64,000 nucleotides of DNA from Porticoccus sp950063125 (lineage in GTDB: Bacteria > Pseudomonadota > Gammaproteobacteria > Pseudomonadales > Porticoccaceae), in the NCBI RefSeq assembly GCF_963973895.1, contig NZ_CAXBBF010000002.1; one strand, written 5' to 3'. Positions within the stretch are counted from its first letter, which is position 1; each line of letters opens with the position of its first letter. A model generated the notes under the pieces. It saw only the letters and a program-made list of their open reading frames with translations. It searched no databases and was not told the DNA's origin. This document shows positions 26,731 through 35,730 of this stretch, piece by piece. Made by a program: the position numbers and the translations under genes.

Positions 26731-27895
26731 TGACGGTACTCGGCCTGGATGACAAAAGACGACTGACTTCTGCAAGAAGCATCTGCCCGATCAGTTCATA
26801 GCGCCAACCTTCCCGCAATGCAGCGGAGAGTCTCGGCTTGCCTGTATCGACCGCCGAACGCACCAACTCTTCAATATCGCGCTTTCTGACCAGCATTTCA
26901 ACCGACAGGTTCCGGGATTCTGCGCATTCGCTGGCCACCGCCTTAAGCTCCTTAGCCATATCCCGGGCCACTTTTGGCAAAGGCGCATCCAGCGGCGGTA
27001 ATGGCTTGGGATTTGATACATGATCACTCTGCACCCGATGAATCAGTGACAGAAGATCCTCACCATAACGGCGTAAAAAACCGGGAAATATGCCTTCGAT
27101 ACCGGCCAGTGACTGCTTGTTGGCCGGTTGCGCGATGGCGATATCCAGCAGGGTCCGGTCAGCTATCAGGCGGTTGCGCGGACGATTGCGCTGCCGCGCT
27201 TCGACTTCCCGCCACTGGCAAATTGCCTGCAATACCTGCAATGCTTTCGCTTCCAGCTTCCAGGCACCCTTAACTTTGCGATAATAGTCTGCAGTGTCAT
27301 CGGTCTGAAGCGAACGACCGACCAATGTCGCCATTTCCTCGTCCATCCATACCGTCCGGTCAAGTTTTTTAAGGGCTTCAACCAGCAAATGGTAGACAGG
27401 CAGCAGGAAATAGACATCGGAAGCCGCATAACCCAGTTGCGCTTCACTGAGGGGCCGCTGGAGCCAGTCTGAGCGGGTCTCGCCCTTGGGCACATGATGA
27501 CCCAGCATGTCATCCACCAAGGCAGCATAGCCCCGGGAGAACCCGAAACCGGTCAGGGCAGCCGCAATCTGGGTATCAAACAGGGGTTGAGGCAGAGTAC
27601 CCATCACATGCTGCAACACTTCCAGATCCTCAGAACAGGAGTGGAATACCTTGATGATTGCCGGGTTTTTAAAAATGCTGCCCAGCGCATCGAGTGATTC
27701 CAACGCCACAGGATCAATTAGCCAGCATTGCTGTCCGTCAAATATCTGGATCAAACCCAATATCGGGTAAAACGTATCGGTCCGCATAAACTCGGTGTCA
27801 ACGGCCAGCACATCGGATTTATGCAGCGCTTCGACGCAGTGGCTCAAAGCGGCACTGTCAGCCACCAGAATCGGTGGCGGTATTTGTTCAGACAT
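26723..27895 (-). CDS. rnd: Ribonuclease D
   Basis: 390 residues. The DEDD exonuclease domain has the first acidic pair in AVDTEFMRTDTFYP, the SCSEDLEVL motif and the YAASDVYFLLPVY (DEDDy) motif, followed by the HRDC helicase-and-RNaseD C-terminal domain (about 205-285). RNase D trims tRNA 3' ends. First gene of the rnd-ycgL-ycgN group. Confidence 0.95.
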   Translation of the reverse strand: MSEQIPPPILVADSAALSHCVEALHKSDVLAVDTEFMRTDTFYPILGLIQIFDGQQCWLIDPVALESLDALGSIFKNPAIIKVFHSCSEDLEVLQHVMGTLPQPLFDTQIAAALTGFGFSRGYAALVDDMLGHHVPKGETRSDWLQRPLSEAQLGYAASDVYFLLPVYHLLVEALKKLDRTVWMDEEMATLVGRSLQTDDTADYYRKVKGAWKLEAKALQVLQAICQWREVEARQRNRPRNRLIADRTLLDIAIAQPANKQSLAGIEGIFPGFLRRYGEDLLSLIHRVQSDHVSNPKPLPPLDAPLPKVARDMAKELKAVASECAESRNLSVEMLVRKRDIEELVRSAVDTGKPRLSAALREGWRYELIGQMLLAEVSRLLSSRPSTVNE

Positions 27896-27952
27896 CAGTG
27901 CTTCCCGTTACAAAGGTCATTAAGAAATCTGCGGCATGAATTGGCAGACCCA

Positions 27953-28546
27953 CTATAGTTGTTTGCGGCTGGTAAAGGCATGGGACAGGGTTCCGCCATC
28001 CACATATTCAAGCTCGCCACCCATTGGCACTCCGTGGGCGATACGACTCACTGTCACATTGAGTATTCTGGCTCTTTCACTGATGTAATGGGCCGTGGTT
28101 TCGCCCTCGACGGTCAGATTCGTGGCCAGAATCAATTCATCGATCTCTTCTTCAGCCAACCGGGACATCAGATGATCGACACCGATGGCATCCGGCCCGA
28201 TACCATCAATCGGCGAAAGATGGCCCAGCAGGACAAAATAACGGCCCCGATAACTGCCACTGTGCTCAATAGCAAACATGTCGGCCGGTGTTTCCACCAC
28301 GCATAACTGATGAATATCGCGGCGTCCATTACTGCATATCTCACACAGGTCGGCTTCCGTCAGCGTCCGGCACATCTGGCAACGCCGCACGTGTTCAGCG
28401 GCCTGACTCAGAGCACTGGAAAGACGAACCGCACCATCGCGGTTGCGTTCCAGCAGTTGCAGTGCCATTCGCTGGGCAGATTTTGGGCCCACACCGGGCA
28501 GACAGCGCAAGGCATCAATCAATTCGTCTATCAAAGGGCTGAACAC
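27953..28546 (-). CDS. recR: Recombination mediator RecR
   Basis: 197 residues, normal length. N-terminal helix-hairpin-helix with LPGVGPKSAQRMA, a four-cysteine zinc finger (CQMC ... CEIC, about 57-72) and a Toprim domain (VVETPADMFAIE onward), ending in the usual Walker-like tail. RecR with RecF/RecO loads RecA at gaps. It belongs to the widely conserved dnaX-ybaB-recR cluster, here in that order on minus. Confidence 0.97.
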   Translation of the reverse strand: MFSPLIDELIDALRCLPGVGPKSAQRMALQLLERNRDGAVRLSSALSQAAEHVRRCQMCRTLTEADLCEICSNGRRDIHQLCVVETPADMFAIEHSGSYRGRYFVLLGHLSPIDGIGPDAIGVDHLMSRLAEEEIDELILATNLTVEGETTAHYISERARILNVTVSRIAHGVPMGGELEYVDGGTLSHAFTSRKQL

Positions 28547-28626
28547 AATCTGTTTCCAATCTCCGGGTAATCATTCGAACGCACCCTTCAATCAAGTGCG
28601 TCCTGTCTTGCCACCTGATCAACAGC

Positions 28627-28944
28627 TCAAAAAGGCATTTGGAAACCCGGCGGCATCTGCATGCCACCGGTGAGTTTTTCCATCTGTTTTCGCTGGTCTT
28701 CCTCGACCTTCCTGACGGCATCATTGACAGCCGCTGCCAGCAGATCTTCCAGGAACCCTTTTTCTTCACTGAGCAGGGATGGATCCAGATTGACCTTGCG
28801 CACATCGTGGCGACCATTCATCACCACCTGAACCAGACCGGCACCCGCCTCCCCGGTGACCTCTGTTTTGGCCGCCTCGGCCTGCAGTTGCTGCATCTTT
28901 GTTTGCATGTCTTGAGCTTGCTTCATCAATTCATTTATATTCAT
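28627..28944 (-). CDS. ybaB: Nucleoid-associated protein YbaB/EbfC
   Basis: 105 residues. N-terminal helix MNINELMKQAQDMQTKMQ, the GLVQVVMNGRHDVRKVNLDPSLL core, and the basic/acidic helix with LAAAVNDAVRKVEE, all standard for this dimeric DNA-binding protein. It sits 17 bases after dnaX. A small inverted repeat (ACGCAC at 28579 with GTGCGT at 28596) lies in the gap to recR. Confidence 0.96.
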   Translation of the reverse strand: MNINELMKQAQDMQTKMQQLQAEAAKTEVTGEAGAGLVQVVMNGRHDVRKVNLDPSLLSEEKGFLEDLLAAAVNDAVRKVEEDQRKQMEKLTGGMQMPPGFQMPF

Positions 28945-28961
28945 ATAGTTACCGATATTTG

Positions 28962-30971
28962 TTAATCTATTGGTTTAATTGTATTTTCCAGCAAAATGCC
29001 ATTAAACAGCTCGGTGATTCGCCGAACATTGGGATCCAGTCGCAGCTGCTCCACCGCCTGCGACTGGCGCTCACGGCGCAGTCTTTCAGTGCGGGCCAAA
29101 GGGGTTTCAGTAGCGACTGCACCTACTTCAATCTGCACGGTCACTGGCTCGCCAAAGTATTCTGTGAGGACATCGGCGAGGCGCTGCTGATGCGATTCCT
29201 CATACAGCGAACTACTGGCGATATCCAGCACAAAGTGCAATGTTGGGCCATCGACTTCCACCAGGCACAAATTGGCGGCAATATTTTGCAGTAAACCAGC
29301 CACCTGAAGTCCCTGGTAAATCTCAATCCAGCGATCCGGCACAACCTCAGCCAACGGCACCGGATTCACTGCCATTGGAGGATTCGCACGTTCAGGAATC
29401 TCGGGCACCACGTCATCGGCCTGCACTGCCGGCGTCAAATCACGAGTTACCCCTGGCTGCTGACCCGATACGGGCCCCGTTTTATTCTCAACAGCAGTCT
29501 GATGTCGGGCCTGACGGGAAAATGAGGCCAGCGTCTCCGACTCAACCCACGGTGCCGGCTCTATAGGCGTTACCGCCACACCTGTAGTTGATGGCTTGGG
29601 CAGATCGACGACAGCGGGATTGGCGGACAGCGTTTCCGTTGCCTCGGCTGCAATGGCACCATCCATCGCAACATCCGGGGCAGCGTCAACCGATGATCGA
29701 TTCACAGCTGGTTTCAATGTTTCTACAGAAAATGTTTCTACAGAACCGACCTGTACAGTCGCTGACGGCGCGCTGTGGTGATCACCGGATAGGGGCTTTT
29801 TTGGCGCCCCCTCCGCCTCCTCTGCGGTCGGAGCGGACACAGTAGGCGCACCCCCGGCTACCGGGGGTGGTTGTACAGCACTGTCTGCCGCCGGCTGAAA
29901 TGCCAGCATTCTCAGCAGAGCCATTTCAAAGCCAATTCGGGGTTCCGGTGCCAGCGGCAAGTCGCGTCGCCCCAACAGGGCTATCTGGTAAAACAACTGA
30001 ACATCTTCAGAGCTGAGTGCTTTTGCCAACTCGCGCACCAACGGGTCATCACCATGACGATTGTCCAGCGCATCAGGAACGGTTTGGGCGATGGCAACCC
30101 GGTGCCAGACCGACAGCAGATCGGCCAGTGCGGCACCAAAATCCGGAGCGTGCTCCGCCATACGCCCGACTACCGCCAGTACATCCACCGCATCACGGTT
30201 GGCCAGTGCCCGGGCAATATCGGCAATAGCCCCAAGGTCGATGGTGCCCAGCATGTCATAGACTTCCGCCTCGGTGATTTTGCCACCACCGTGAGCAATG
30301 GCCTGATCGGCCAGGCTCAGGGCGTCTCGCATACTGCCGTCGGCAGAGCGGGCCAGGGCCCAGAGACCCGCCTCCTCGCAGGGAACCTTCTCCTCACCCA
30401 ACACAAATTGCAGATGCTCCACAATCCGCTCGGGGCTTAGATGTTTGAGGTTAAACTGCAGGCAACGCGACAGAATCGTCACCGGCAGTTTTTGCGGATC
30501 CGTGGTGGCCAGCAGGAATTTTACGTGAGGCGGCGGTTCTTCCAGGGTCTTCAGCAGTGCGTTGAAGCTGTGACTGGAGAGCATATGCACCTCATCGATC
30601 AGGTAGACCTTGAAGCGCCCCGCCGTCGGTGCGTATTGAACATTGTCCAGCAGCTCCCGGGTATCCTCGACCTTGGTACGGGAAGCCGCATCCACTTCAA
30701 TCAGATCGACAAACCGACCCTCTGCAATCGACACACAGGCACTGCATGTACCGCAGGGATTAGAGCTGATGCCCGTATCACAATTGAGACACTTGGCCAG
30801 AATCCGGGCAATGGTGGTTTTCCCCACGCCCCGGGTACCGGTAAACAGGTAGGCATGGTGCAGCCGGTTGTTATCGAGGGCATTGATCAGGGCCCGCAAC
30901 ACATGCTCCTGCCCAACCATCTCGCTGAAGTTGCGAGGGCGCCACTTGCGGGCCAGAACCTGATAACTCAT
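28962..30971 (-). CDS. dnaX: DNA polymerase III subunit tau/gamma
   Basis: 669 residues (tau form). Walker A GTRGVGKT at 45-52, the four-cysteine zinc module at about 64-79 (CLNC ... CGTCSAC), DEVHMLS (Walker B) and the sensor region with TTDPQKLP. A Pro/Ala/Thr/Val-rich linker (about 370-545) separates the ATPase from the C-terminal domain that binds the polymerase and DnaB. The linker carries a perfect frameshift heptamer (separate entry), so a shorter gamma form of about 396 residues is expected. First gene of dnaX-ybaB-recR. Confidence 0.97.
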   Translation of the reverse strand: MSYQVLARKWRPRNFSEMVGQEHVLRALINALDNNRLHHAYLFTGTRGVGKTTIARILAKCLNCDTGISSNPCGTCSACVSIAEGRFVDLIEVDAASRTKVEDTRELLDNVQYAPTAGRFKVYLIDEVHMLSSHSFNALLKTLEEPPPHVKFLLATTDPQKLPVTILSRCLQFNLKHLSPERIVEHLQFVLGEEKVPCEEAGLWALARSADGSMRDALSLADQAIAHGGGKITEAEVYDMLGTIDLGAIADIARALANRDAVDVLAVVGRMAEHAPDFGAALADLLSVWHRVAIAQTVPDALDNRHGDDPLVRELAKALSSEDVQLFYQIALLGRRDLPLAPEPRIGFEMALLRMLAFQPAADSAVQPPPVAGGAPTVSAPTAEEAEGAPKKPLSGDHHSAPSATVQVGSVETFSVETLKPAVNRSSVDAAPDVAMDGAIAAEATETLSANPAVVDLPKPSTTGVAVTPIEPAPWVESETLASFSRQARHQTAVENKTGPVSGQQPGVTRDLTPAVQADDVVPEIPERANPPMAVNPVPLAEVVPDRWIEIYQGLQVAGLLQNIAANLCLVEVDGPTLHFVLDIASSSLYEESHQQRLADVLTEYFGEPVTVQIEVGAVATETPLARTERLRRERQSQAVEQLRLDPNVRRITELFNGILLENTIKPID
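29796..29802 (-). promoter_or_regulatory. Programmed -1 frameshift heptamer in dnaX
   Basis: On the minus strand the frame reads CCA AAA AAG, giving A-AAA-AAG at codons 391-392, the same slippery heptamer as E. coli dnaX. A purine-rich SD-like run (GGAGGCGGAGGGG) lies just upstream. In the -1 frame four codons (Ala-Pro-Ile-Arg) are followed by TGA. GGTGATCACC downstream could add to a stimulatory structure. Confidence 0.8.
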
Positions 30972-31041
30972 GGGGCAGTATCCGCCTTGCTGAAAGGAAT
31001 GATTATAGGGTGATCACTCCGGCACCGAAAGCCGTAGCGCA

Positions 31042-31908
31042 TCAGGCGGGCTCGCGGACAGCATCGCTGTCGGCATCCCAGAGATTGACCGCCCCGATGC
31101 GCGGCGACCGATCCAGCTTTAAATCTGTGAAATCAAATAGGGAGACATCGGCCAGCTGTGATGGCTCAACGGACTGAATGGCACTAAAAATCGTTTCCAG
31201 ACGTCCGGGATGCTCTTTCTCCCAAGTTTGCAACATGTCCTTGATGACCTTGCGCTGTAAGCCATCCTGAGAACCGCACAGATTGCAGGGAATAATCGGG
31301 AACTGTTTGGCTATGGCATAGCGCTCCAGGTCGCTTTCCTTGCAGTAGGCAAGTGGGCGTATCACCATATTCTGCTTGTCATCGCTGAGTAGTTTTGGCG
31401 GCATGGACTTCAGTTTTCCGCCGTAGAACATATTCAGAAACAGGGTTTCAATCATGTCATCGCGATGGTGGCCAAGGGCAATCCTGGTGGCACCAATCTG
31501 CTCGGCAAAGCCGTACAAGGTACCGCGCCGCAACCGCGAACAGAGACTGCAGTAGGTCTTGCCTTCAGGAATCAACTCGGTGACAACACTGTAAGTGTCC
31601 TTTTCCAGAATATGGAAGGGAACCCCCAACTCGGTCAAATAGCGGGGTAACACCTCAGGCGGAAAGCCGGGTTGTTTCTGGTCAAGATTGACGGCGACCA
31701 GCTCAAAACTGACCGGCGCGGTTTTCTGCAGGCCAAGCAAAATATCCAGCATACCGTAGGAATCTTTCCCGCCGGACAGGCAGACCATCACCTTGTCACC
31801 CTCTTCAATCATATTGAAGTCGGCAATGGCCTTGCCCACATTGCGGCGCAGGCGTTTTTGCAGCTTGTTGAATTCCAGCCGCTGTTTGCGAGTATCGAAA
31901 TCGATCAT
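31042..31908 (-). CDS. ttcA: tRNA 2-thiocytidine(32) synthetase TtcA
   Basis: 288 residues. PP-loop SGGKDSYGML near 46-55, and the Fe-S cluster cysteines CSLC (about 120-123) and CNLCG (about 211). The GHHRDDMIETLFLNMFYGG segment is typical. The enzyme uses ATP and a 4Fe-4S cluster to thiolate C32 of tRNA. Independent of dnaX by a 70-base gap. Confidence 0.96.
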   Translation of the reverse strand: MIDFDTRKQRLEFNKLQKRLRRNVGKAIADFNMIEEGDKVMVCLSGGKDSYGMLDILLGLQKTAPVSFELVAVNLDQKQPGFPPEVLPRYLTELGVPFHILEKDTYSVVTELIPEGKTYCSLCSRLRRGTLYGFAEQIGATRIALGHHRDDMIETLFLNMFYGGKLKSMPPKLLSDDKQNMVIRPLAYCKESDLERYAIAKQFPIIPCNLCGSQDGLQRKVIKDMLQTWEKEHPGRLETIFSAIQSVEPSQLADVSLFDFTDLKLDRSPRIGAVNLWDADSDAVREPA

Positions 31909-31993
31909 GATTGTCTTGTAACAGTTTTTTGGGTTGTGGAACCGCTCAGAAGAGAGGCCATTCTATCGGTTTTAGCACAGACACCCAAACGGG

Positions 31994-32614
31994 TCAGGCG
32001 CTGTCGGCATAGCGGTTCTGCAGGGCCTGATAAAGATCATCCTTGAACGCAGGGCAACGATGATCAAGTTCCGCAACCGCTTCCACCAGGTGTTCATTAT
32101 CTTCCTTGCTGCCCCACTGCTTGCGGTAGCTGCCGTCCTGGTAGCCGTGGTCCTGGCGAAAAAAGTTCAGCACATTTTTACCGACATAGCGGGTGTAAAG
32201 CTCATCAAAACTCAACCCCACCCCCGCCATCAGGGCACCAAACCCGGCCACATCAAACTTTTTGGTTCGCAGGGTGCTCAGGGTAAATGCCTCGAGGTCT
32301 TCACGAAAATCACCGGAAGGCTTGGCATTCGCCAGCTGCTGCTCCACCAACCGGGCTATATCTCCGTGATGGTTCCGGGATTCCAGCAGCAGAATACTGA
32401 GGCCGAAATGCCAGATATCCACCAGCTCCAGTTTTACCTGATTGGCATCCGGCGTCTGTTTTTTCCACCACTTCCAACCATAGTGATCAAGCAATTCGGC
32501 ACATTCCACCCATATCGCCCGATACCACGCAAAATGCTGCTCGGCCCAGTTCTCATTCACCCTGCTATTCATCGCATTCTGCAACTCCAGCATCGCCAGT
32601 ATCTGTTGCTTCAT
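31994..32614 (-). CDS. Dimeric (all-alpha) dUTP diphosphatase
   Basis: 206 residues from ATG 32614, chosen because GGAG lies five bases upstream; the frame extends to 32647. The family pattern of NTP-pyrophosphohydrolase helices is visible: WVECAELLDHYGWKWWK (Glu pair) and KLELVDIWHFGLS (Glu and Asp), then the GVGLSFDELYTRYVGKNVLNFFRQDHGY segment. This type is related to MazG rather than to trimeric Dut and converts dUTP to dUMP. It is followed by ttcA on the same strand. Confidence 0.88.
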   Translation of the reverse strand: MKQQILAMLELQNAMNSRVNENWAEQHFAWYRAIWVECAELLDHYGWKWWKKQTPDANQVKLELVDIWHFGLSILLLESRNHHGDIARLVEQQLANAKPSGDFREDLEAFTLSTLRTKKFDVAGFGALMAGVGLSFDELYTRYVGKNVLNFFRQDHGYQDGSYRKQWGSKEDNEHLVEAVAELDHRCPAFKDDLYQALQNRYADSA

Positions 32615-32647
32615 AAGCACTCCGTCTCTGTTGGGGGAAGCGGGCAT

Positions 32648-33289
32648 TCAGGCCCGCACGAACCTGTTGTGGTATTTCTCATCACCGATCGTGGTACCCG
32701 GCCCGTGCCCGGTGACCACGGCCACATTATCATCCAGGGTATAGAGCCGCTCGCGAATGGATTTGACGATCTGACCGTGATCGCCACCGGGCAAATCGGT
32801 GCGGCCGATACCACTGCGAAACAGGGTATCTCCGGCGATCAACAGATCGGCCGGCTCGAACCAGAAGCTGGTAGAACCCGGTGTGTGCCCCGGCGTATGC
32901 ATTGCCACCCCGCCACAACATCCCAGATCATGGTCATCCTCAAAATAATGATCCGGATCGGGCAGAGTCACCAGGGGCACGCCAAACATGGCACATTGTT
33001 CCGCGACACCACGCCACAGAAACATGTCCTGACGGTGTAGATAAATCGGTGCACCGGTGGTTTTTTTGATCTCACCAGCGGCGAGGATATGATCCAGATG
33101 CGCGTGGGTATGAATAATTGCCACAACCACCAGCTGGAGTTCTGCCAGAATGGCCTGAATATCTGCGGCATTGCCACCGGGGTCAATCACCAACGCCCGA
33201 CGGGTAGCCGGGTCGCCTATGACCGTGCAGTTACACTGCAACGGCCCCACTGGAAAGGTCCGAACAATATAGGGTGTCGCTTGGTTCAT
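32648..33289 (-). CDS. Metallo-beta-lactamase-fold hydrolase, glyoxalase II-like (YcbL type)
   Basis: 213 residues. Metal ligands: HTHAHLDH (HxHxDH, about 59-66), the HTPGHTPG histidine, the Asp of IAGDTLF and the final GHGPGT histidine. The size and lack of a C-terminal helical domain match YcbL-type class II hydrolases rather than full glyoxalase II. The likely substrate is a small thioester, not proven. It ends 33 bases before the dUTPase gene and may be co-transcribed with it. Confidence 0.9.
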   Translation of the reverse strand: MNQATPYIVRTFPVGPLQCNCTVIGDPATRRALVIDPGGNAADIQAILAELQLVVVAIIHTHAHLDHILAAGEIKKTTGAPIYLHRQDMFLWRGVAEQCAMFGVPLVTLPDPDHYFEDDHDLGCCGGVAMHTPGHTPGSTSFWFEPADLLIAGDTLFRSGIGRTDLPGGDHGQIVKSIRERLYTLDDNVAVVTGHGPGTTIGDEKYHNRFVRA

Positions 33290-33339
33290 AATAGACTGGA
33301 TTCATCAATCGCAAACCCGGCATCTTAGCATAGTTGGCA

Positions 33340-33495
33340 CTATTCATTGAGAACACGGGGATCCTGAAAAAACAGAGAAACCCGACCTCGGACTCCTGCT
33401 TCATTTTCGCTGATCCAGATATCTTCCTCCCGCGTAATTATTGACGAAAGGTTCTTGCACCAGCTGTGATCAAAATTGTCCTGCTCAGGAACCAT
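33340..33495 (-). CDS. Possible small ORF, 51 residues, unrecognised
   Basis: ATG 33495 to TAG 33340 encodes a polar 51-residue peptide (starts MVPEQDNFDH, ends FQDPRVLNE). It has a protein-like amino acid mix but no clear ribosome site and no family I recognise. It may be the degraded 3' end of a longer gene. It lies in the 400-base gap before the secreted protein gene; nothing else is seen there apart from a short hairpin near 33580 (GCTGGA with TCCAGC). Confidence 0.25.
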   Translation of the reverse strand: MVPEQDNFDHSWCKNLSSIITREEDIWISENEAGVRGRVSLFFQDPRVLNE

Positions 33496-33690
33496 CGATA
33501 ACGGAAAGACTCATAGTTGCCGATATATCGGTAACATCTGTGTTTAACAGCACCATTTGCGAAACGGCTATGAGGCGATGCTGGAACGTTATCCAGCAAT
33601 AAACAGGTTGAAATGCACAGGCAAAAGCGCAAGCATACCGACCAACAAAAATGAACGCGTCAAGCACTCATCAATACCATGGAGTCACAC

Positions 33691-34296
33691 ATGAAAATAA
33701 TTCCACAGATCCTTGCCCTGTTGGCACTGGCTTCCCTGCAGGTCCACGCCGGTTCAGACAGCGAACCTGTTTCCCAGGAAGCTTCCAAAGAAGCCAAAAT
33801 CAATTGGCAGTCCCCCGAGGAAATCAGCACCCTGATCGAATACAAGATGGATCCGGTGAACGGTGAAATCACCTACGGACCGAACTTTGCCCTCTCGGAA
33901 AAAAAGCTGTCCGAGAATTTTTCCGAGATTTACCTGGTGCGCGCTGTCGACCTTGAAGGTGAGGACCAGTACATCCTCTACGTCACAGCTCAGTACAACG
34001 ATGAGGGCTGGCGCTCCTATAGCAAGGCAACCACCAAGGATGGCGAGCTTCGCCTGGTCCCCATGTCGAAAGATGAAAATGTCTGCGAGGCAGCCAATTG
34101 CCGCTACGAAGAGAGAATCGCCCTGCCAATCTCATTTATCAATTTCTTTGATAGCGCCAATATGGGAATGGATCTCACCATCACAGGCAATCGTACTTAC
34201 CAGATCAAATTGCCCAGCAGCTACTTCCAGGCAATTCTGAATGCCGTGCCCGATGACGAAGTCTATGAGAATCTGCCGAAAGGCCAGAAAATCTGA
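33691..34296 (+). CDS. Secreted protein of unknown function
   Basis: 201 residues from ATG 33691 (GGAG six to eight bases upstream; a weaker in-frame ATG lies at 33679). Signal peptide about 1-20 (ends VHAG). The mature part is acidic, with a beta-rich core (IYLVRAVDLEGEDQYILYVTAQYNDEGWRSYSKA) and one cysteine pair (CEAANCRYEERIALP) near residues 130-135 that could form a disulfide. I do not recognise the family. Monocistronic, ended by a strong terminator. Confidence 0.75.
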   Translation: MKIIPQILALLALASLQVHAGSDSEPVSQEASKEAKINWQSPEEISTLIEYKMDPVNGEITYGPNFALSEKKLSENFSEIYLVRAVDLEGEDQYILYVTAQYNDEGWRSYSKATTKDGELRLVPMSKDENVCEAANCRYEERIALPISFINFFDSANMGMDLTITGNRTYQIKLPSSYFQAILNAVPDDEVYENLPKGQKI

Positions 34297-34319
34297 TGTA
34301 ATACTGACTCAAATATTAT

Positions 34320-34346
34320 AAAAAAGGGGCTGTACGCCCCTTTTTT
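34320..34346. terminator. Bidirectional intrinsic terminator
   Basis: A6-GGGGC, a 5-base loop, GCCCC-T6. The A and T runs flank the stem symmetrically, so it can end both the plus-strand secreted protein gene and the convergent minus-strand gene at 34371. Confidence 0.9.
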
Positions 34347-34370
34347 ATGCCTATTGCTGTTTGAATGACG

Positions 34371-34649
34371 CTACCTGCTTCCCCAGATTTTCACCACGGC
34401 CCCATCGCTGCCCAACAGGGCAACCACCAGACAAACAGTGCCAGCAACCAAAAAGCCTATTACAGGAATCAGCCCCCCCATGACCGCTACCGAAACTACA
34501 AAATAGAGAGATATGCCGGTCAGCATCAAAAAAAGAATGCCCACAAAAAGCAGGATTTTTCGGTTCAATGGGCGGTAGCCCTGAGCAGGCGCATCGTGCT
34601 CAAAAATACGCAGGATAGGCCAGAAGATTTTGCGAAACACCGTTTTCAT
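34371..34649 (-). CDS. Small two-helix membrane protein, unknown
   Basis: 92 residues: a basic N-terminus, then two hydrophobic helices (about 33-52 and 56-80) separated by a short GG turn, and a basic tail ending GSR. No family recognised. It converges on the terminator at 34320 and follows the SDR gene (34729-35502) on the same strand by about 80 bases. Confidence 0.6.
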   Translation of the reverse strand: MKTVFRKIFWPILRIFEHDAPAQGYRPLNRKILLFVGILFLMLTGISLYFVVSVAVMGGLIPVIGFLVAGTVCLVVALLGSDGAVVKIWGSR

Positions 34650-34728
34650 AAAACAACCTGTTCAGAGTTGATAACAAATTTCAAGTTTCGGCTGAACACT
34701 GCCGTCTCTGCGCCAGCTAATAAATTGG

Positions 34729-35502
34729 CTAGTAAAGTCGCGTGGTATCACCACCGTCCACCGGCAATACAGCACCGTTCACAAAACTTGCCGCATCAGA
34801 GCATAGCCAGGCAGTGGCCTCCGCTGTCTCTTCCGCGCGGCCGAGCCGGTTCATTGCCGAATAACGATTTACCACCGCATTGATGAATTCAGGTTGCGCC
34901 TCGGCCACGGGATCGATCATCTCAGAATGGGTATAACCCGGTGAAACCACATTGACACGGATACCCTGCTGGCCATAGTCAACGGCCGCCGATTTCGACA
35001 GACCAATCAACGCATATTTGCTGGCACAGTAAGGCGCATGGCCCACATCGCTGGGTTTATAACCGTATATCGACGAAATGTTGACGATAGAACCAGCGCC
35101 CCGCTTGAGCATGGCGCGGATCTGATATTTCATGCACATCCACACGGCTTTCAGATTGGTATCCATCAGGGCATCCCAATCGGTCTCTTCGATGTCTGCA
35201 ACCGGCACCAGTACCGGGCCGGAAATACCGGCACTATTGACCGCACAGTCCAGCTTGCCGAATCTGGCGAGGGTTTTCTCCACCACCGCCTGAACATCCG
35301 CGCCATCGGTCACATCGGTTTTGATGAACATCCCCTCTGCACCGAGTGCCTCAATCTTCTGCAGCACGGCCTGCCCTTTGTCTTCGCGACGGGCAGCCAA
35401 CACAACGCTTGCCCCTTCACGGGCAAACTTTAGGGCAGCGGCCTCGCCCAACCCGGAAGTTGCGCCGGTGACAATCACGACTTTTTCGGCAAAGGTCTTC
35501 AT
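34729..35502 (-). CDS. SDR-family oxidoreductase (classical)
   Basis: 257 residues from ATG 35502 (an alternative ATG lies six bases upstream). TGATSGLGEAAA cofactor loop (TGxxxGxG), NSAGISG, the catalytic Ser in VNISSIYG and YCASK (Tyr and Lys), then the PGYTHSEM loop. A classical NAD(P)-dependent dehydrogenase or reductase of about 250 residues; the substrate is not predictable. Confidence 0.9.
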   Translation of the reverse strand: MKTFAEKVVIVTGATSGLGEAAALKFAREGASVVLAARREDKGQAVLQKIEALGAEGMFIKTDVTDGADVQAVVEKTLARFGKLDCAVNSAGISGPVLVPVADIEETDWDALMDTNLKAVWMCMKYQIRAMLKRGAGSIVNISSIYGYKPSDVGHAPYCASKYALIGLSKSAAVDYGQQGIRVNVVSPGYTHSEMIDPVAEAQPEFINAVVNRYSAMNRLGRAEETAEATAWLCSDAASFVNGAVLPVDGGDTTRLY

Positions 35503-35730
35503 AAACATTCTCTACTGTGTGCTCACTTCGTCCATTGGCAGATGGCATATTTTTTATCTGGTTCTGCCCTTTTGACGCAGTCTACCCGTCGGCTTAGCCA
35601 CCGGCAAAGACAATTGGCAGCACTGCTCACCCGGCAAAATCTGCTAAAGAGTTGATATTCACCCTGATTCGGCCGGGTCAGAGGGGCCGATAAAGTAAAC
35701 AGCGCCGATTGTCTGTTCTATACTGGCACC

